From Spinactinospora alkalitolerans (GTDB lineage Bacteria; Actinomycetota; Actinomycetes; Streptosporangiales; Streptosporangiaceae): DNA of 64,000 nucleotides. The position numbers and the translations under genes are program-made. Within the stretch, counting starts at the first letter, position 1; each line of letters begins with the position of its first letter. Under the pieces are notes generated by a model. The model did no database searches. It was given only the letters and a program-made list of their open reading frames with translations, and was not told the origin of the DNA. This document shows, piece after piece, positions 41,102 through 50,346 of this stretch. The stretch lies in assembly GCF_013408795.1 (NCBI RefSeq), contig NZ_JACCCC010000001.1, positions 5,022,001 to 5,086,000 of the forward strand, written 5' to 3'.

Positions 41102-42436
41102 ATGCCGTCCGATATTGACGCCCAGCTCAGCAACTTCTTCGAGGAAAGCCCTCAACCGACCGAGTTCGACACGGTTCTGCGCGGCTACGACCGGCAGCAG
41201 GTCGACACCTTCATCGAGAGCCTCAAGGGATCTCTGCGCAAGTCCAAGGAAGAGACGCAGCAGTCCCAGAACAACCTCACCGAGGTCAAGCGCCAGCTGC
41301 AGGAGCAGGAGCGCCCCACCTACTCCGGCCTGGGCGCCCGCATCGAGCAGCTGCTGAGGCTGGCCGAGGAGCAGGCGACCGAGCTCGTGCAGGCCGCCCG
41401 CACCGACGCCAACGAGTTCAAGGCCGCGGCCAAGATCGAGGCGGCGGAGATGCGCGCCGCCGCCGAGAACGAGGCCACCGACCTGCGCACCTCCGCCCAG
41501 CGCGACGCCGACGAGATGCGCTCCTCGGCCGAGGGCGAGGCCGAGGAGATCCGGACCACCGCCCGCCGCGAGGCCGACGACCTCACCTCCACCACCGAGC
41601 GCGAGGTCCAGAAGAAGCGCTCCACGGTCGACCACGAGATCGCCGAGAAGCGCGCCACGTTCGAGGGTGAGATCGCCAAGCTGCGCACCACCACCGAGCG
41701 CGAGTGCGCCCAGGCCCGCGCCTCCGCCAAGCGTGAGCGCGACGAGACGCTGCAGGCCGCCAAGCGCCAGGCCGACGAGCTGCGCGCCCAGGCCCAGCGG
41801 CTGGTCGAGGAGAGCGAGGCCAAGCGGGCCCAGGACGAGGCCGAGTTCGAGATCCAGCTCGCCAGCCGCCGCGAGGAGGCCGAGCGCCAGGACGCCGAAC
41901 GCCTCGCCGCAGCCCAGGCCGCGACGCAGAAGCTGGTCGCCGAGGCCGAGGAGCGGGCCGCCAGCGCCGAGCAGCGGGCCACCAAGGCCAGCTCCCAGGC
42001 CGAGCAGACCCGCCGCGACGCCGAGCAGCATGCCAAGCAGCTCGTGGCCAACGCCAAGAAGAACGCCGAGCAGATCAGCGGCGAGGCCAAGTCCAAGGCC
42101 GAGCACCTGGTCAACGACGCCAGGTCCGAGGCCGACCGGATCATGACCAGCGCGCAGCAGCAGGTGGACGAGCTCACCCGCCAGCGCGACAGCATCCAGT
42201 CGCACCTGCAGCAGCTCCGTCAGCTGCTGGGCGGTGGCGGCGGTGGCGGCGGCGACTTCTCCGCCGCGCCCGCCCCGCAGGCGGCCCCCGCCGCCGAGGA
42301 GCCGGCCGCGATCGAGGCCAACGGCAACAACGGCAACGGCGCCCCGAAGCAGCAGGGCAACGGCGGCGGCCAGAAGCAGCCCGTGGCCGCCAAGTCCGGC
42401 AAGGCCGCCGACGACGAGGACTGGTGGCAGGAGTAG
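41102..42436 (+). CDS. Scy/FilP-like coiled-coil protein with DivIVA-like N-terminus
   Basis: 444 residues. The DivIVA-type motif FDTVLRGYDRQQVDTFIESL (about 20-39) is followed by GLGARIEQLLRLAEEQATELV, the hallmark of Streptomyces Scy and FilP, and a nearly unbroken Ala/Glu/Arg coiled coil to about 378. The C-terminus is a glycine run, then disordered AAPAPQAAP and NGNNGNGAPKQQ, ending in acidic DDEDWWQE. Scy organises the tip polarisome; FilP forms a cytoskeletal network. At this length, between Scy (much longer) and FilP (shorter), it may do both. The neighbouring mce and thiolase recall the scy/filP neighbourhood of Streptomyces. Confidence 0.85.
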   Translation: MPSDIDAQLSNFFEESPQPTEFDTVLRGYDRQQVDTFIESLKGSLRKSKEETQQSQNNLTEVKRQLQEQERPTYSGLGARIEQLLRLAEEQATELVQAARTDANEFKAAAKIEAAEMRAAAENEATDLRTSAQRDADEMRSSAEGEAEEIRTTARREADDLTSTTEREVQKKRSTVDHEIAEKRATFEGEIAKLRTTTERECAQARASAKRERDETLQAAKRQADELRAQAQRLVEESEAKRAQDEAEFEIQLASRREEAERQDAERLAAAQAATQKLVAEAEERAASAEQRATKASSQAEQTRRDAEQHAKQLVANAKKNAEQISGEAKSKAEHLVNDARSEADRIMTSAQQQVDELTRQRDSIQSHLQQLRQLLGGGGGGGGDFSAAPAPQAAPAAEEPAAIEANGNNGNGAPKQQGNGGGQKQPVAAKSGKAADDEDWWQE

Positions 42437-42470
42437 ATCCTCCGGACCACCGTCGAGAGTAGCGAAAGCG

Positions 42471-42504
42471 AAGGGGCCCGATCCGATGCGGATCGGGCCC
42501 CTTT
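42471..42504. terminator. bidirectional intrinsic terminator
   Basis: AAGGGGCCCGATCC, loop GATGC, GGATCGGGCCCCTT, with T runs on both strands, between convergent genes. Confidence 0.92.
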
Positions 42505-42560
42505 CCCGCCTACTCCATCCCGGGGCCGAGGTTGAAACCCAAGGTCAAGATCGGCGGCGG

Positions 42561-43292
42561 TCAGAGGGTGTCGCGCTCGTACTCGCCCTCCCACTCGGTG
42601 GGCAGCGGGTGGGCCTCCGGGGCCACGCGCCTGACCACCTCGTTGAGGACGGTGCGCACGTAGGGTTCGCCGACCCACAGGTGCTTGGCGTCGTCGACGC
42701 CGACGACCTCGGCCCGAGGGACGCGGGCGAAGCGCTCCTCGGCCTCGGCGGGGCGCAGGTAGTCGTCGAACTCCGGAACCAGCGCGACCAGCGGCTTGCC
42801 GGAGGCGGCCCACACGTCCAGGTCGGCGTCGCCCGCGCGGCGCAGGGGCGGCGACAGCAGGATCGCCCCCTCCACCTCGGGGTCGCACCCCCACTTCAGG
42901 GCCAGCTCGGTGCCGAACGACCAGCCCAGCAGCCACGGCCGGGGCAGCCCCTCGAACTCGACGAACTCGATCGCCGAGGCGACGTCGTAGCGCTCGGTCT
43001 CGCCGTCGCCGAACTCCCCCTGGCTGGTGCCGTGCCGGGAGGTCGTGCCGCGGGTGTTGAAGCGCAGGACCGCGACGCCGGCCAGCGCCGGCAGCCGGAA
43101 GGACGCCTTGCGCAGAACGTGGCTGTCCATCATGCCCTCGGCCGTGGGCAGCGGGTGCAGGCAGACCAGGGTCGCCACCGGAGCGGTCCCGGCGGGCAGG
43201 GCGAGTTCGCCGACGAGCTCCAGGCCGTCGGCGGTGTGCAGGGTGACGGGGCGGCGCTCGGCCGGCAGCACCGTACTGGCGCGGATGTCCAT
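42561..43292 (-). CDS. alpha/beta-hydrolase
   Basis: A 243-residue cytosolic hydrolase. The nucleophile elbow is G-W-S-F-G (near residue 124), the oxyanion region CLHPLPTAEGMMDSHVLRK, and the late His lies in DDAKHLWVGEP. It resembles the small dienelactone-hydrolase/acyl-peptidase-like hydrolases of actinobacteria. Substrate is unknown. It starts 28 nt after the zinc-ribbon gene's stop and is probably cotranscribed. Confidence 0.85.
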   Translation of the reverse strand: MDIRASTVLPAERRPVTLHTADGLELVGELALPAGTAPVATLVCLHPLPTAEGMMDSHVLRKASFRLPALAGVAVLRFNTRGTTSRHGTSQGEFGDGETERYDVASAIEFVEFEGLPRPWLLGWSFGTELALKWGCDPEVEGAILLSPPLRRAGDADLDVWAASGKPLVALVPEFDDYLRPAEAEERFARVPRAEVVGVDDAKHLWVGEPYVRTVLNEVVRRVAPEAHPLPTEWEGEYERDTL

Positions 43293-43320
43293 GGCTCCTC
43301 GTGGGGTCGTGATCGGTCGG

Positions 43321-43638
43321 CTAGCGCCGCGGGTGGCGGACCGAGCGGTGGGCCCGCCTGTCCCAGCAGGAGGAGTGCCAGTGGCGGCGGTCGTCGCCCT
43401 TGCTGTGCGAGGGCCAGGCCACGACGTGCGGCATGCCCGGCGGGATCTCCTGGTGGCAGCCGGGGCAGCGGTAGTGCTTGATCGCCGCGGCGCCGCTGAT
43501 GCGGCGGAGCACCCATTCGCCGTCGGGGCCGGTCTCCCGCCGCTCGCCCCCGGTGATCCGGGCGATGAACGACTCCTCGTCGTCGCCGTACTGCTTGCGG
43601 GCCCCTTTGCGGCGAGGGACGTTGCGGCGCGGACTCAC
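43321..43638 (-). CDS. small zinc-ribbon-like actinobacterial protein
   Basis: 105 residues, very basic at both ends (SPRRNVPRRKGARKQ; RRAHRSVRHPRR). The centre has Y-R-C-P-G-C-H-Q-E-I and R-R-H-W-H-S-S-C-W, a likely CxxC...HxxC zinc site. Homologues are often labelled ATP/GTP-binding, without a P-loop here to support it. GTG 43636-43638 lies 7 nt after a TACCCT -10 box. A nucleic-acid-binding role is plausible from charge and zinc. Confidence 0.78.
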   Translation of the reverse strand: MSPRRNVPRRKGARKQYGDDEESFIARITGGERRETGPDGEWVLRRISGAAAIKHYRCPGCHQEIPPGMPHVVAWPSHSKGDDRRHWHSSCWDRRAHRSVRHPRR

Positions 43639-43645
43639 GTCCCCC

Positions 43646-43651
43646 AGGGTA
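43646..43651 (-). promoter_or_regulatory. -10 box of leaderless zinc-ribbon gene mRNA
   Basis: TACCCT on the minus strand, 7 nt before GTG 43638. Confidence 0.5.
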
Positions 43652-43725
43652 CGAGGGATCGCGAGGTGCCCCGAATCCGAGTGCCGGTGAGCGGGCGGTT
43701 GCGGTGCCGAACCCCCGCCCGCGGG

Positions 43726-44931
43726 TCAGGAGTCGCCGCGCAGGGTCTCCCTGCCGTCGCGCAGCAGCTTGGCCAGCAGCGGAGCGGGGGCGTAGCCCGG
43801 GCTCAGCGCCGCGTTGGCCAGACCGCCGAGGACGTCGGCCACCGAACCGGCGCCGCGCTCGTCGAGGAGTTCGATCGGGCCCTTGGGGTAGCCGCAGCCC
43901 AGGCGCATCGCGGTGTCGACGTCGTCGGCCGTCGCGTAGCCGTCGCCGATCATGCGCACGGCGTCGTCGATGTGCGGGGCCAGCAGCATGTCGGCCAGGT
44001 CGAAGTCGTGCTCCTTGTCGCGCACCGACTGCGCGATCGGTCCGACCGGGAGCTGCTCGGCCGGGTCGTCGGAGCCGGAGTGGTCGTAGAACCCGCGGCC
44101 GGTCTTTCGGCCGAGCAGGCCGGCCGCGACCATGCGGCGCAGCAGCGGGGCCGCGGCGTAGCGCGGGTCGCGGAACTCCGCCCACAGCACGTCCATGACC
44201 GCCAGGGACACGTCCAGCCCTACGAGGTCGAGCAGGGTCAGCGGCCCCATGGGGAACCCGGCGCTCTTGGTGATGGCGGTGTCGATCTCCTCGCGGGAGG
44301 CGACCCCGCGCTCGTACAGCGACACCGCGTGGTTCAGGTAGGGCACCAGCAGCGCGTTGGCGACGAAGCCGGCCCGGTCGGTGACGGCGACCGGGGTCTT
44401 GCCCAGGCGCTTGGCGACCTCGGTCGCCACGTCGAGGACACCGGGCTCGGTGATGACGGTGCCCACCACCTCGACGAGCTTCATGACCGGGGCCGGGTTG
44501 AAGAAGTGCAGGCCGATGACCTTGCCGGGGCGCTGGGTGAGTGCGGCGACCTCGGTGACCGACAGCGAGGAGGTGTTGGTGGCCAGGATGGTGCCCGGCG
44601 GGCAGATCCGGTCCAGGTCGACGAAGACGTCGCGCTTGATGTCGACGCGCTCGGGGACCGCCTCGACCACGAAGTCGGCGTCGGAGAGGTCCTCGCGCGA
44701 GGTGGAGAACGTGACGCGCCCCAGGATCGAGCTCTGGTCCTCCTCGCTGAGCCTGCCCCGGTCCACCGCCTTGGCCAGCGACCTCTCCAGGTGGGCCCGG
44801 CCGCGCCGCAGCGCCTCTTCGTCGATCTCGACGCCGGTGACCTCGAAACCGGCGCCCGCGAACACCTCGACGATGCCGGCGCCCATGGTTCCGAGTCCGA
44901 CCACTCCGACCTTGTCAAATTCCTGCACCAT
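43726..44931 (-). CDS. 3-hydroxyacyl-CoA dehydrogenase with two C-terminal domains
   Basis: 401 residues. The NAD-binding Rossmann domain opens [18 protein letters not shown] with G-L-G-T-M-G at 12-17; [11 protein letters not shown] and [17 protein letters not shown] form the active-site region with the catalytic His. Two consecutive 3HCDH_C domains follow (about 185-280 and 310-390), as in PaaH/FadB2-type enzymes. It oxidises 3-hydroxyacyl-CoA to 3-ketoacyl-CoA, or acts in reverse after thiolase. ATG 44929-44931 is the family start; longer readings run into the divergent oxidoreductase gene. Confidence 0.93.
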   Translation of the reverse strand: MVQEFDKVGVVGLGTMGAGIVEVFAGAGFEVTGVEIDEEALRRGRAHLERSLAKAVDRGRLSEEDQSSILGRVTFSTSREDLSDADFVVEAVPERVDIKRDVFVDLDRICPPGTILATNTSSLSVTEVAALTQRPGKVIGLHFFNPAPVMKLVEVVGTVITEPGVLDVATEVAKRLGKTPVAVTDRAGFVANALLVPYLNHAVSLYERGVASREEIDTAITKSAGFPMGPLTLLDLVGLDVSLAVMDVLWAEFRDPRYAAAPLLRRMVAAGLLGRKTGRGFYDHSGSDDPAEQLPVGPIAQSVRDKEHDFDLADMLLAPHIDDAVRMIGDGYATADDVDTAMRLGCGYPKGPIELLDERGAGSVADVLGGLANAALSPGYAPAPLLAKLLRDGRETLRGDS

Positions 44932-45099
44932 GGGACCCAACCCTAAACGGTGTCCCTCGGCCCGTCCGCTGCCGGGTGGCCGCGCCGCACGGCCCGCGGG
45001 AGGTGCTGTCGCGGGCCGGCGCCCCGCCCGCGCAGGACGGGTCCGCCGTTTCCGCCGTTTTCTCGGGCGGCGCGGGCGCGAGGCGAACACAATGTGAAC

Positions 45100-46131
45100 A
45101 TGAAAATCGGAGCCTTCCTGCTGGCCGCCCAGTTCCCGGGGCGGGACCACACCTCGGTACTGGAGTCGACGCTGGCGGCCGCCGTGGCCGCGGAGTCCGC
45201 GGGGTTCGACGACGTCTGGCTGGCCGAGCACCACTTCATGTCCTACGGCGTGTGCCCCTCCGCGGTCACGATGGCCGGCTTCGTCCTGGGCCGCACCCGG
45301 CGGATCGGCGTGGGCACCGCGGTCAGCGTGCTCAGCACACAGCACCCGGTGGCACTGGCCGAGCAGGCGAACCTGCTGGACCAGCTCTCCGGCGGCCGGT
45401 TCCGGCTGGGGGTCGGGCGCGGCGGGCCGTGGGTGGACCTGGAGGTGTTCGGCACCGGCCTGGAACGCTACGAGCGGGACTTCCCCGAGGCGCTGGAGGT
45501 GCTGCTGGGGGCGCTGCGCGGCGGGCGGATACGCGCCGACGGCACCACGTTCGGGTTCCGCGAGGTCGAGGTCGTGCCCGGTCCGCGCACCCGCCCGCAC
45601 CCGCCCGTGGTGGTCGCGGCCTCCTCGGCGCCGACCCTCGAACTGGCCGCGCGACTGGGCCTGCCGCTGCTGCTGGGGATGGACCGGGTGCCGGCCGAGC
45701 AGGCCGCGAGGATCGCCGAGTACGCCGAGCTCGCCGGAGACCGCGCCGCCCGCGGCCACGTGGTGACGGGGCTGGCCCACGTCGCCGATTCGCGGGAGCG
45801 GGCGCGCGAGGCGGTGCTGGGGGCGATGCCGGAGTGGCTGGGTCCGGGGCTGGCCGGCTACGTGACGGTGGACGGGCGGCCGCGCCGGCGCAAGGACCCC
45901 GAGGAGTACGCGCGGTTCCTGTGCGACACGCACGCGGTGGGCTCGCCGGAGGACTGCGCCGAGCGGCTGGTGGCGCACGCCCGCGCGACCGGGGCGGCCG
46001 AGATCATCCTCATGGTCGAGGCCGCCGGCGATCCCGGAGCCGTCCTCGACAACATCGCCCGGCTCGGCGCCGAGGTCCTGCCGAGGGTGCGCGCGGCCCT
46101 GTGGCGCGGAAGAAGGAGGGATCCGCGGTGA
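45100..46131 (+). CDS. luciferase-like (LLM) flavin-dependent oxidoreductase
   Basis: A 343-residue TIM-barrel protein. [36 protein letters not shown] (the LLM E-H-H signature), and [17 protein letters not shown] are typical of bacterial luciferase-family monooxygenases using reduced FMN or F420. ATG 45100 is used; GTG 45094 is in frame. No reductase partner is adjacent, and the substrate is unknown. It is divergent from the hydroxyacyl-CoA dehydrogenase gene. Confidence 0.85.
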   Translation: MKIGAFLLAAQFPGRDHTSVLESTLAAAVAAESAGFDDVWLAEHHFMSYGVCPSAVTMAGFVLGRTRRIGVGTAVSVLSTQHPVALAEQANLLDQLSGGRFRLGVGRGGPWVDLEVFGTGLERYERDFPEALEVLLGALRGGRIRADGTTFGFREVEVVPGPRTRPHPPVVVAASSAPTLELAARLGLPLLLGMDRVPAEQAARIAEYAELAGDRAARGHVVTGLAHVADSRERAREAVLGAMPEWLGPGLAGYVTVDGRPRRRKDPEEYARFLCDTHAVGSPEDCAERLVAHARATGAAEIILMVEAAGDPGAVLDNIARLGAEVLPRVRAALWRGRRRDPR

Positions 46132-46133
46132 CC

Positions 46134-46326
46134 GGGCGATCCTCTCGTGTGGCCGAAGGTCCCGCGGGGATCGACCCGGAGCCGCGCCACCCATGCCGTC
46201 TGCTTGGGCGCCAGGTCGAAACCATGGTGTCGGTATGCACCGAAGGTGGCGGGTCCGCTTCGCGCGCGGGTGGGCGATTTCTCCGTCCACGGGCCTGACG
46301 GCCACGCGAGAGAATCGCCCACCCGC
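46134..46326. repeat. large nested palindrome between convergent genes
   Basis: GCGGGTGGGCGATT (46266-46279) pairs perfectly with AATCGCCCACCCGC (46313-46326). The segment GGGCGATCCTCTCG at 46134 and its TGTGGCCG continuation also match, in inverted form, 46299-46320 with two mismatches. So the same 22-bp word can pair in two ways. It may be a bidirectional terminator or an unclassified repeat; no gene lies in 46132-46401. Confidence 0.65.
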
Positions 46327-46401
46327 ACGCCACTTTCATCTTGGGTCGAGGTTAGAGCTCAAGTCCGGACCTCGGCCCGGCCGGCTCCGCGCAACGGGAA
46401 C

Positions 46402-46788
46402 TCAGCAGTCCACCAGCTCCGGGGACTGGTTGAGCAGTTGGGCACGGGGCGTGACGAACTGCTCGTACGCCGCGTCGGCGCCGGGCTTGAACAGTGCCAC
46501 CTTGTGGCAGTTCTGGAAGGCGAGCCGCATCCCGAAGTGGCGCTCCACTGCGTCGCGCATCGCGTCACTGGCGAGCAGGCGCAGCAACTGGCCCCGTTCG
46601 GCCTCGCCCGGCGGAGGCACCTCGTTGGCCTCGTAGTCGGCGTCCGACGCCCGCGCCTCATCGGCCAGACCGCTCACGACGCCCCAGGCGTAGGGCAGGG
46701 ATTCGCGGATGCAGGCGATGAAGTCGGCGTCCTCGACCGGCCCCTGCCGGGCTTTTTCGAGGAGTTCGGGGGAAACCGTCAACGACAT
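46402..46788 (-). CDS. SCO5389-family conserved protein
   Basis: A 128-residue protein recognised as the SCO5389 family of actinomycetes by its start SLTVSPELLEKARQGPVED, DADFIACIRESLPYAWGVV, and the end HFGMRLAFQNCHKVALF...RAQLLNQSPELVDC. It is soluble, with conserved Cys and His residues and no known function. GGAAGGG lies 6 nt before ATG 46786-46788; a longer frame upstream is not supported. A Fur/Zur-like box lies 151 bp upstream, shared with nucS on the other strand. Confidence 0.85.
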   Translation of the reverse strand: MSLTVSPELLEKARQGPVEDADFIACIRESLPYAWGVVSGLADEARASDADYEANEVPPPGEAERGQLLRLLASDAMRDAVERHFGMRLAFQNCHKVALFKPGADAAYEQFVTPRAQLLNQSPELVDC

Positions 46789-46933
46789 GTAAGTCCCTTC
46801 CAAAAGTGGCCGGTGGCAGCGGGACGGGCCGCGACGCCGTTGTCGGCGGTGGGCCCCGCGCACCTGTTGCGACGTTAGATCCCGTTCTGCGACGCGTCAC
46901 GGGACGCGGAGGCCACACATGGCTACCCTCCGC

Positions 46934-46955
46934 GTTATATGAAAATAGTTTTCAT
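46934..46955 (-). promoter_or_regulatory. Fur/Zur-like palindrome next to a -10 box
   Basis: ATGAAAATAGTTTTCAT (46939-46955): 7-bp arms around TAG, very close to the actinobacterial Zur consensus TGAAAATGATTTTCA. On the minus strand TATAAC (46939-46934) follows at once as a -10 box, so binding would repress transcription toward the SCO5389-type gene. Confidence 0.55.
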
Positions 46956-47069
46956 TTTCGTCGCACGTCAGCGAAACGCCGAAACTCCCTCGCCCCCGCG
47001 ACTGTGACGCGCACCACCCCCGCCTCCGCCCGCCCGGCCGCACGATGTGAACCGGCGGGCCGCAACCGG

Positions 47070-47075
47070 TAGCGT
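47070..47075 (+). promoter_or_regulatory. -10 box of leaderless nucS mRNA
   Basis: TAGCGT, 8 nt before the nucS GTG; no Shine-Dalgarno sequence. Confidence 0.55.
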
Positions 47076-47083
47076 GGCCTCCC

Positions 47084-47761
47084 GTGCGCCTCGTTATCGC
47101 CCGCTGCAGCGTCGACTACGTCGGCCGGCTGACCGCCCACCTGCCCATGGCCCCGCGGCTGATCCTGATGAAGGCCGACGGCTCGGTGTCCATCCACGCC
47201 GACGACCGCGCCTTCAAGCCGCTGAACTGGATGAACCCGCCGTGCACGGTCCGCGAGGCCGAGGGCGAGGACGGCGGGGCGGTCTGGACGGTCACCCACG
47301 GCAAGTCCGGGGAGAAGCTCGTGCTGACGATCGAGGAGGTCCAGCACGACAGCTCCCACGAACTCGGCGTGGACCCCGGCCTGCAGAAGGACGGCGTCGA
47401 GGCCCACCTGCAGGAGCTGCTGGCCGAGCACATCACGACGCTGGGCGACGGCTACGTCCTGGTCCGCCGCGAGTTCCCCACGGCGATCGGCCCGGTGGAC
47501 ATCCTGTGCCGCGACGGCGACGGCGGCGCCGTGGCGGTGGAGATCAAGCGCCGCGGGGAGATCGACGGCGTCGAGCAGCTCACCCGCTACCTGGAACTGC
47601 TCAACCGCGACCCCGCGCTGAAGCCGGTACGCGGCGTCTTCGCCGCCCAGGAGATCAAGCCGCAGGCGCGGGTGCTCGCCACCGACCGGGGCATCTCCTG
47701 CGTCACCCTGGACTACGACGCCCTCCGCGGCATCGAGCCGGACATCCCCAGACTGTTCTGA
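47084..47761 (+). CDS. nucS: mismatch-specific endonuclease NucS/EndoMS
   Basis: 225 residues. An N-terminal DNA-binding/dimerisation domain ([20 protein letters not shown]) and a C-terminal RecB-like nuclease domain with Asp139 (GPVDILCRD), Glu153 and Lys155 (AVEIKRRG) and [12 protein letters not shown]. In actinobacteria, which lack MutS/MutL, NucS cuts both strands at mismatches and keeps the mutation rate low. The usual C-terminal beta-clamp motif is replaced here by IPRLF at the end. GTG 47084 is the only sensible start; the transcript looks leaderless. Confidence 0.95.
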   Translation: MRLVIARCSVDYVGRLTAHLPMAPRLILMKADGSVSIHADDRAFKPLNWMNPPCTVREAEGEDGGAVWTVTHGKSGEKLVLTIEEVQHDSSHELGVDPGLQKDGVEAHLQELLAEHITTLGDGYVLVRREFPTAIGPVDILCRDGDGGAVAVEIKRRGEIDGVEQLTRYLELLNRDPALKPVRGVFAAQEIKPQARVLATDRGISCVTLDYDALRGIEPDIPRLF

Positions 47762-47835
47762 ACCGGCCCGTATCAGGGAGGATTCAGGGTCGTTCCCGGA
47801 TTGCCGGGAGCTTAGACGCGGCCAGACTCGGGGCT

Positions 47836-48537
47836 ATGGTCGATACCGTGAACGATTCCCCCGCGCCCGGCCCGGGCGAGATGCGCGCCTCCGACACCGA
47901 CCGCGACCAGGTGGCCGCGCGGCTGCGCGACGCCCTGGCCGAGGGCCGGATCAGCCCCGACGAGCACTCCGAGCGCCTGGACGCCGTCTACAGCTCCAAG
48001 ACTCTGGGGGAACTGGTGCCCATCACCAGCGACCTGCCGGACGCCTCGGCCGGGAGCGCGCCGCCCGCCGACCCCGCCGCGTCCTTCGCGTCCCCGCGAC
48101 CGGTGTACGGCAGCGATCGGGTCGTGGACGCCCCGCCGAGCGGCCACTTCTCCCTGGCCATCATGGGCGGCGCCGAGCGCAGCGGGAACTGGGTGGTGCC
48201 GGGCACCTACCACGCCTTCGCGGTGATGGGCGGAATCGAGATCGACCTGCGCGAGGCCCGCTTCGTCCGGCGAGAGGTCACCATCATCGCCAACGTGATC
48301 ATGGGCGGCATGGAGATCGTCGTCCCCGACGACATCGAGGTGCGGGTCAACGGGGTGGGCATCATGGGCGCCTACGGCACCGACGGCAAGCCGAGCAGCG
48401 TCGTCGAGCCCGGGGCGCCCGTCGTGCACGTCGTGGGGATCGCGCTCATGGGCGGCATCGGTGTCACCCGAAAGCCCCGCAAGCACCAGAAGCAGGCCAA
48501 GGACAAGAAGCCCAAGGAACTCGATTCGGGCGACTGA
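47836..48537 (+). CDS. DUF1707 protein with LiaF-like C-terminal domain
   Basis: A 233-residue protein. DUF1707, about residues 16-68 (MRASDTDRDQVAARLRDALAEG; SERLDAVYSSKTLGEL), is followed by a Pro/Ala linker and a beta-helical domain with repeated I-M-G-G / V-M-G-G turns (about 108-212), as in LiaF/YvqF cell-wall stress proteins. No membrane helix is visible. A role in sensing envelope stress is inferred from the fold. It lies 74 bp after nucS on the same strand. Confidence 0.85.
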   Translation: MVDTVNDSPAPGPGEMRASDTDRDQVAARLRDALAEGRISPDEHSERLDAVYSSKTLGELVPITSDLPDASAGSAPPADPAASFASPRPVYGSDRVVDAPPSGHFSLAIMGGAERSGNWVVPGTYHAFAVMGGIEIDLREARFVRREVTIIANVIMGGMEIVVPDDIEVRVNGVGIMGAYGTDGKPSSVVEPGAPVVHVVGIALMGGIGVTRKPRKHQKQAKDKKPKELDSGD

Positions 48538-48739
48538 TTCCGAAGATCCCGATTCGCCGGAAATCCTCCATCACACCACACGGTCCGGTGATCGCGTAAG
48601 GCTTTGGCTGATTGTGGCAACCGCGCACGCCCTTTCTTGCTCATGGCCATCACCGGGTGACAAGCTGCACTCCGACCTCGCACATTTCGCGTCCGTCCCA
48701 TCACCCCAGGTAGGCGGGCGCCCGTCAGGAGGGACGATC

Positions 48740-50266
48740 GTGCGCACAGCATCTGGACGATCCCCGCGACCTGCCCACAAGGCGAAGCGAAGACTGGCCG
48801 TCGGCCTCGCCGCGGCCATGGCGTTCGGCGTCGGTTTCGCACCCGCGGCCCAGGCGGACGACGGCCGGCTGCCCCGGCTGGTGAAGACCGACAACATCCG
48901 CGCCCACATGGAGAACCTCCAGACGATCGCGGACTACAACGGCGGCAACCGCGCCCACGGCACCCCGGGCTACGACGTGGCCGCGATGTACGTCATCGAC
49001 CAGCTCGAGCGCGCCGGGTACGAACCGGTCAAGAACACCTACGAGTTCGACGCCTGGGTCGAGAACAGCACGGCCGAACTCGCCCAGACCGCGCCCGAGG
49101 CGCGCGACTTCGCGCACGGGGACGACTTCATCACGATGTCGTACTCCGGGGCCGGCGACGTCACCGCTCCGGGCGTCCCGGTGGACGCCGACAGCGCCGA
49201 CAGCGGCTGCGAGCCGGGCGACTTCGCCGACTTCCCCGACGGCGCGATCGCCGTCGTCCAGCGGGGCACCTGCACGTTCGAGCAGAAGGCCGTCAACGCG
49301 GCCGACGCGGGCGCCGCGGCGGTCGTGATCTTCAACCACGGCGCGACCGAGGGCGACACCGGCCCCATCAACGGCACCGTGGCCAACCTGAGCGCGATCC
49401 CGGTCGTGGGCGCCTCCGTGGCGGTGGGAGAGGCCCTGACCTCGGCGGGCGATGACCTGGAGCTGCACGTCAAGGTCGACTCCGAGGTGCGCACCGAGTC
49501 CTCCTACAACATCATCGCCGAGACCCGGCACGGCAGGGACGACAACGTGGTCGTCGTCGGCGCCCACCTCGACAGCGTCGAGGAGGGCTCGGGCATGAAC
49601 GACAACGCGAGCGGCTCGGCGGCGGTCCTGGAGACCGCCAAGCAGATGCGCAAGCTCGGCAGGATCAACAACACGGTGCGCTTCGCGTTCTGGGGCACCG
49701 AGGAACAGGGCCTCATCGGCTCCACCGAGTACGTGGAGGGCCTGAGCGAGGCCGAGCGGGACGAGATCGCGCTCTACCTGAACTTCGACATGATCGGCTC
49801 GCCCAACTTCGGCCGGTTCGTCTACGACGGCCGCGGGGAGCTGCCCGGGTCCATCGCCCCGCCGTCGGGCTCCGGCGCGATCCAGAAGGTGTTCGAGGAC
49901 CACTTCGCCGGACGGGGCCTGGTCAGCGAGCCCACCGAGTTCAGCGGGCGGTCCGACTACAGCGCCTTCATGGAGGCCGGCATCGCCTCGGGCGGCCTGT
50001 TCAGCGGTGGCGACGGAACCAAGACCGAGGAGCAGGTCGAGTACTACGGCGGTACCGCCGGTGAGGACTACGACCCGAATTACCACACCGCCGCCGACGA
50101 CCTCGACAACATCAACTGGGACAGCGTGGACCAATTGTCCGACGCCATGGCCCACTCGGTGGAGACCTTCGCCGACAGCACGCTGCCCGTGAACGGCGTG
50201 CTGCGGACCCAGGAGGCCCAGCAGGAGATCGCGTTCGACCGCCAGGCCGATCGCTGGCTGCGGTAA
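48740..50266 (+). CDS. secreted M28 aminopeptidase with PA domain
   Basis: 508 residues. The signal peptide (KAKRRLAVGLAAAMAFGVG, cleavage near AQA-DD, about 37) is followed by a protease-associated domain inside the catalytic region (about 130-245: AVVQRGTCTFEQKAVNAADAG) and the M28 core: His276 and Asp278 (GAHLDSVEEGSG), Asp288 (MNDNASG), the E-E pair in FWGTEEQGL, and a late His in NYHTAADDL. It resembles Streptomyces aminopeptidase S and yeast aminopeptidase Y. GTG 48740 follows AGGAGG at 6 nt. The 200-bp leader has an 8-bp long-range inverted repeat but no riboswitch I recognise. Confidence 0.92.
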   Translation: MRTASGRSPRPAHKAKRRLAVGLAAAMAFGVGFAPAAQADDGRLPRLVKTDNIRAHMENLQTIADYNGGNRAHGTPGYDVAAMYVIDQLERAGYEPVKNTYEFDAWVENSTAELAQTAPEARDFAHGDDFITMSYSGAGDVTAPGVPVDADSADSGCEPGDFADFPDGAIAVVQRGTCTFEQKAVNAADAGAAAVVIFNHGATEGDTGPINGTVANLSAIPVVGASVAVGEALTSAGDDLELHVKVDSEVRTESSYNIIAETRHGRDDNVVVVGAHLDSVEEGSGMNDNASGSAAVLETAKQMRKLGRINNTVRFAFWGTEEQGLIGSTEYVEGLSEAERDEIALYLNFDMIGSPNFGRFVYDGRGELPGSIAPPSGSGAIQKVFEDHFAGRGLVSEPTEFSGRSDYSAFMEAGIASGGLFSGGDGTKTEEQVEYYGGTAGEDYDPNYHTAADDLDNINWDSVDQLSDAMAHSVETFADSTLPVNGVLRTQEAQQEIAFDRQADRWLR

Positions 50267-50281
50267 CCGTCCTACCGCATC

Positions 50282-50318
50282 CGGTGCCCCGCGGCGGTCC
50301 GCCCGCCGCGGGGCACCG
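50282..50318 (+). terminator. terminator of the aminopeptidase gene
   Basis: A perfect 16-bp stem (50282-50297 with 50303-50318), loop TCCGC, 16 nt after the stop. Confidence 0.85.
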
Positions 50319-50346
50319 TCGTGTCCGGCGGCGGACGGCACCCGGA

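Noticed and set aside
46897-46920. Seven-codon reading frame (MCGLRVP) behind GGAGGG on the minus strand near the Fur/Zur-like box
   Set aside because: The predicted transcript would begin inside the ribosome-binding site, and the peptide is too short to judge. Left out as a gene.
48540-48739. A c-di-AMP (ydaO-type) riboswitch ahead of the secreted aminopeptidase
   Set aside because: Only an 8-bp long-range pairing was found; the conserved riboswitch core was not recognisable.
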